Of a DNA stretch of 64,000 nt, positions 61,482 through 64,000 are shown one piece after another. The DNA is from JBDWFY01 sp964291365 (GTDB lineage: Bacteria; Pseudomonadota; Alphaproteobacteria; Rhizobiales; Stappiaceae). The notes under the pieces are model-generated. The model was not told where the DNA came from and searched no databases. It saw only the letters and a program-made list of their open reading frames with translations. Made by a program: the position numbers and the translations under genes. Position 1 is the stretch's first letter. Every line of letters starts with the position of its first letter. The stretch covers positions 992,001-1,056,000 of the forward strand of contig OZ219989.1 in assembly GCA_964291365.2 (NCBI GenBank), given 5' to 3'.

Positions 61482-62171
61482 GCTATGATCGGTTTGAAGG
61501 AAATGCCATGAAAGTTAATTAACCATCGAAAATTCATGGCACTACGCTACCTGAACAGCTGAACTGAACTTAGACAGGTGCGCACTTCAAATATGTGGTA
61601 ATTCAGTACAAGGAAAAAATGCCGACAATTTATTGTTTCACTGAACAAATCTCCCATAAATAAAGGAGTTTTGGAGATATGGCCAATGAAGTGTTAACAA
61701 TTTTTTTAGAATTGAATTCGACGAATCTTGTTTAATTAATCATTAAAATTTACAAAAATAACAGATTTAATGTAATTTAAAACAGATATTTTGTAAGAAA
61801 AAACAGGTAAGATTTAATTTTAATCTTTTTTTAACACAAAAATCGTCAAAAATATTTCGATGTTCTATTGGTAAAACAAATGAAAGAGAGTAGCTAAGTT
61901 GAAATTGTCAATCTAAGTTGAGATTACCGTAGGATATTATGCAATTTTCTATAAACGCGATGAATAATTAGTTGGGTATTTTGAATAATCAAAACGAGTA
62001 GTCTAAATATTTCAGATGCAAATGATAAAAAGTCAGGGCGAGTTTCCCACAGTTTAAAAATTTTTTTGTCGGCATTTTTGCACTTAAATGTTTCGTTAGA
62101 TTCAAGATTGGATTAAATTTACCACAAATTTTTTGAAGTTCAGAATTTAACCTTGCTACTGTTACCGCGTT
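61482..62171. other. Gene-free stretch between transfer-locus genes
   Basis: About 690 AT-rich bases. I see an 18-codon frame with ribosome-binding site (61679-61735, plus strand, MANEVLTIFLELNST), possibly a leader peptide, and a short direct repeat CTAAGTTGAAATT at 61894-61906 and CTAAGTTGAGATT at 61913-61925. No RNA gene or transposase is apparent; a promoter or decayed DNA is likely. Confidence 0.5.
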
Positions 62172-64000
62172 TTATTTCTTCTTGATGATTTGACCTAAAC
62201 CAGTCAACGGCGCACCTTTAGTAGCCATACTGGTAGAGATTACACCAGACGTTGCAGATTGAGTCTCAGACCCATCATTATAACCTTTTCCCATACTCAC
62301 ACCGATCCAGCTTCCAATGCGGTCAGCGATCGTTGGAACAAGTCCAAATAATCTTATCGTTAAGTGCCACTGTAGAAACAAAAATAGAATATGCTCGGCA
62401 AGATAAGTAAAGGGAGAAGTAATACCTCTTCCCAAATTTTGGAAGGTTCCTTCAACATATTGCTGGTCAGACCACGCTCCATCCCAAAGAAATAATAACC
62501 CTCGTAAAATGGTCGGCAAAAGAATCAAACCACCAATAAAAACTAACATACCAACAGCAGGTCGGATCATTAAATTAAAAAGTAATGCAAGTCCAGGAGC
62601 TTGATAACGATCAATAAAGTCCTTGCCATCCATTCGAATGAAAGCAAATGCCCATAGCACACAAGCAATGGTTGCTTCTAAGAATAAAATTAACCATGAT
62701 ACACCCATCATAAAGACCATGATAAATGGTATCATTGGTAAGACATAAGCATGCAATAGTCCGACTAAAAACATGATGGTCACGGCCCATGTTGCCCAGC
62801 TTATCGCGTATTTCAATGCACCGCTTAACGCTTCAGTTGAAGTAAAGGTAAGTACCCCGACGGCATCGTTATCTAAACTGTTAGCAAAACCAGATGCTAC
62901 CGCGAGCGCAGTACCAGCACCAGTCGCTGACATGATAAAATAATGACCGCGTTGAATCATTGTACCAACTGGATCTGCGACAAATCCAGCGGGGTTCTTT
63001 AGTGGTTCAGGTACAATGAAATAACTCAATAATTCCGATTGGAGATCATTGACTGAGCTATATTCTCCAGTAATAGATACTGATTGACTGGAGTTTGAAT
63101 TGTTAGATGAGTTTCTGATTGATAGCTGTTGTAATAACCTATTTACTTTGTCTACTTCATCCAAGACATCGCGATCAACCGATGGCCCTTCGACCGCTAA
63201 GGTTTGATTGGCTAATTCCATAGTCAGTTTGCTAACTTGTGAAATGTGTCTTTCAAATCCACCTGCTGCCATAAAACCAAACTGAGTAATTTTTTCCTTT
63301 AAACTAGCGAAGTGTCCAGTATTCTCTTCAGCATAAACAGTTCCAGCAAATTCACCTACAATACTATTCCAATTTTGGATTGTACCAGTGATATCATTGA
63401 GTGAAGGGAGTATGTACTGTCGGTCAATTAACTGTTCCAAAAGTTGTGAATCTTGTTCTGGTATGCCATGTTTACCGATATATTCTTCAAGTTTAACGTT
63501 ATCAAATTGGTCGGCAACTAACTGACGAATGGCTTCGGTGATCTCGATTCGCTTAGTGTAAAACGCAGCGCGATTATTAGATTGTTCACTTGTTCCCAAT
63601 GGAAATGAGAATGAACCACACGGTCCATAATTCCACTTAAAAGATTGTTGTGAATTTGAATTGGACCAAATCCAAAATCCACCACGTTCTTCAACTTCCT
63701 CACCAAATTGGGGATCAAATTTACCAGACCAGTTTAACCAACGATGTTCCTGCAATCCATTATAAACTCTAATGCAAACTTCTTTTTCTAATATGGTTTT
63801 GACCACCTGTGCTCCTTGCGAACTCGGAATCCCAATCGGTTTACCAGTTTCTAAGTGATCAATGTAAGAGTTAATTGGCGCGTTGCCTAATTGAATTGCT
63901 ACAACACCAACTACATTCCGTAATAAATAATGGACGGTAGAAAATCCATCCCCAACTGGTACCAATAATGCAAATCCTAAAACGACGCGTAATGGAGCAT
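62172..64000 (-). CDS. DotA/TraY-like membrane protein (partial at window edge)
   Basis: Open to the right edge of the window, with at least 597 codons from a TTG and continuing upstream (APLRVVLGFALLVPVGDGF). The start is beyond the window. Multiple membrane segments lie in about 345-530; the extended region before holds QKS-like N-terminal soluble parts. APLRxxxGxxLLVPVxxGF and a long polytopic C-terminus are features of DotA/TraY proteins of type IVB secretion or IncI-type conjugation systems. The C-terminal residues (GLGQIIKKK) are basic. I infer that a type IVB-like locus extends beyond the window. Confidence 0.7.
   Translation of the reverse strand, partial: APLRVVLGFALLVPVGDGFSTVHYLLRNVVGVVAIQLGNAPINSYIDHLETGKPIGIPSSQGAQVVKTILEKEVCIRVYNGLQEHRWLNWSGKFDPQFGEEVEERGGFWIWSNSNSQQSFKWNYGPCGSFSFPLGTSEQSNNRAAFYTKRIEITEAIRQLVADQFDNVKLEEYIGKHGIPEQDSQLLEQLIDRQYILPSLNDITGTIQNWNSIVGEFAGTVYAEENTGHFASLKEKITQFGFMAAGGFERHISQVSKLTMELANQTLAVEGPSVDRDVLDEVDKVNRLLQQLSIRNSSNNSNSSQSVSITGEYSSVNDLQSELLSYFIVPEPLKNPAGFVADPVGTMIQRGHYFIMSATGAGTALAVASGFANSLDNDAVGVLTFTSTEALSGALKYAISWATWAVTIMFLVGLLHAYVLPMIPFIMVFMMGVSWLILFLEATIACVLWAFAFIRMDGKDFIDRYQAPGLALLFNLMIRPAVGMLVFIGGLILLPTILRGLLFLWDGAWSDQQYVEGTFQNLGRGITSPFTYLAEHILFLFLQWHLTIRLFGLVPTIADRIGSWIGVSMGKGYNDGSETQSATSGVISTSMATKGAPLTGLGQIIKKK

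Noticed and set aside
61679..61735. 18-codon frame with GGAG ahead of ATG
   Set aside because: Could be a leader peptide but nothing follows it on the same strand, so it was kept only as a remark.

Overview
The window looks like chromosome from an AT-rich alphaproteobacterium, most likely in or near Hyphomicrobiales. This rests on gene content and order: hisZ-hisG next to hisS; an ileS-lspA-DUF3035 lipoprotein-M16-M16 cluster; a CIRCE-controlled groESL; and the lipid A block pmbA-cysQ-DUF374 acyltransferase-waaA-lpxK-DUF2093, where DUF2093 is known as an alphaproteobacterial family. No species can be named from the sequence alone. I saw no rRNA, tRNA or CRISPR array.

Layout. 0.15-8.8 kb: glycolate oxidase glcD/glcE/glcF and malate synthase, a route from glycolate through glyoxylate to malate, interrupted between glcD and glcE by a RloA/RloB-type (AbiL-like) defence pair; then tag. 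8.8-14.2 kb: hisG-hisZ-hisS, an MscS-type channel and periplasmic msrA, all on the minus strand. 14.3-17.9 kb: an accessory patch with a Phd/Doc-like pair and two unknown proteins. 18.0-20.3 kb: groESL with a perfect CIRCE operator and a strong terminator. 20.5-29.7 kb: M16 peptidase pair, DUF3035 lipoprotein, lspA, ileS, an EamA transporter and ribF. 30-45 kb: a housekeeping backbone (mutL, rsmD, rluB-like, TSUP transporter, tadA, patatin, purD) with insertions at several junctions. Element A (3.9 kb, long terminal inverted repeats) carries a frameshifted FimB-like recombinase and toxin-antitoxin relics. Element B (649 bp, same ends, perfect 8-bp target duplication) carries a small lipoprotein gene. 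A 2.6-kb defence-like module with an OLD-like ATPase/TOPRIM protein is bracketed by two copies of the 3' part of purD.

45.6-51.5 kb: three paralogous HTH-ImmA/IrrE metallopeptidase genes, two followed by PIN-domain genes, interleaved with ubiA. 51.6-57.3 kb: pmbA, cysQ, DUF374 acyltransferase, waaA, lpxK and DUF2093. 57.4-59.3 kb: a run of five tiny antitoxin-like genes or relics without recognisable toxins. 59.4-64 kb: a rhodanese, an unknown 452-aa protein, and a DotA/TraY-like membrane protein cut by the window edge, which suggests a type IVB-like conjugation or secretion locus beyond the window.

Taken together, the backbone is ordinary, but its junctions are filled with defence, toxin-antitoxin and mobile modules, several of them decayed. 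The most distinctive points are the Campbell-like purD duplication around the OLD-like module, the paired elements A and B, the repeated HTH-peptidase/PIN cassettes and the orphan antitoxin array.
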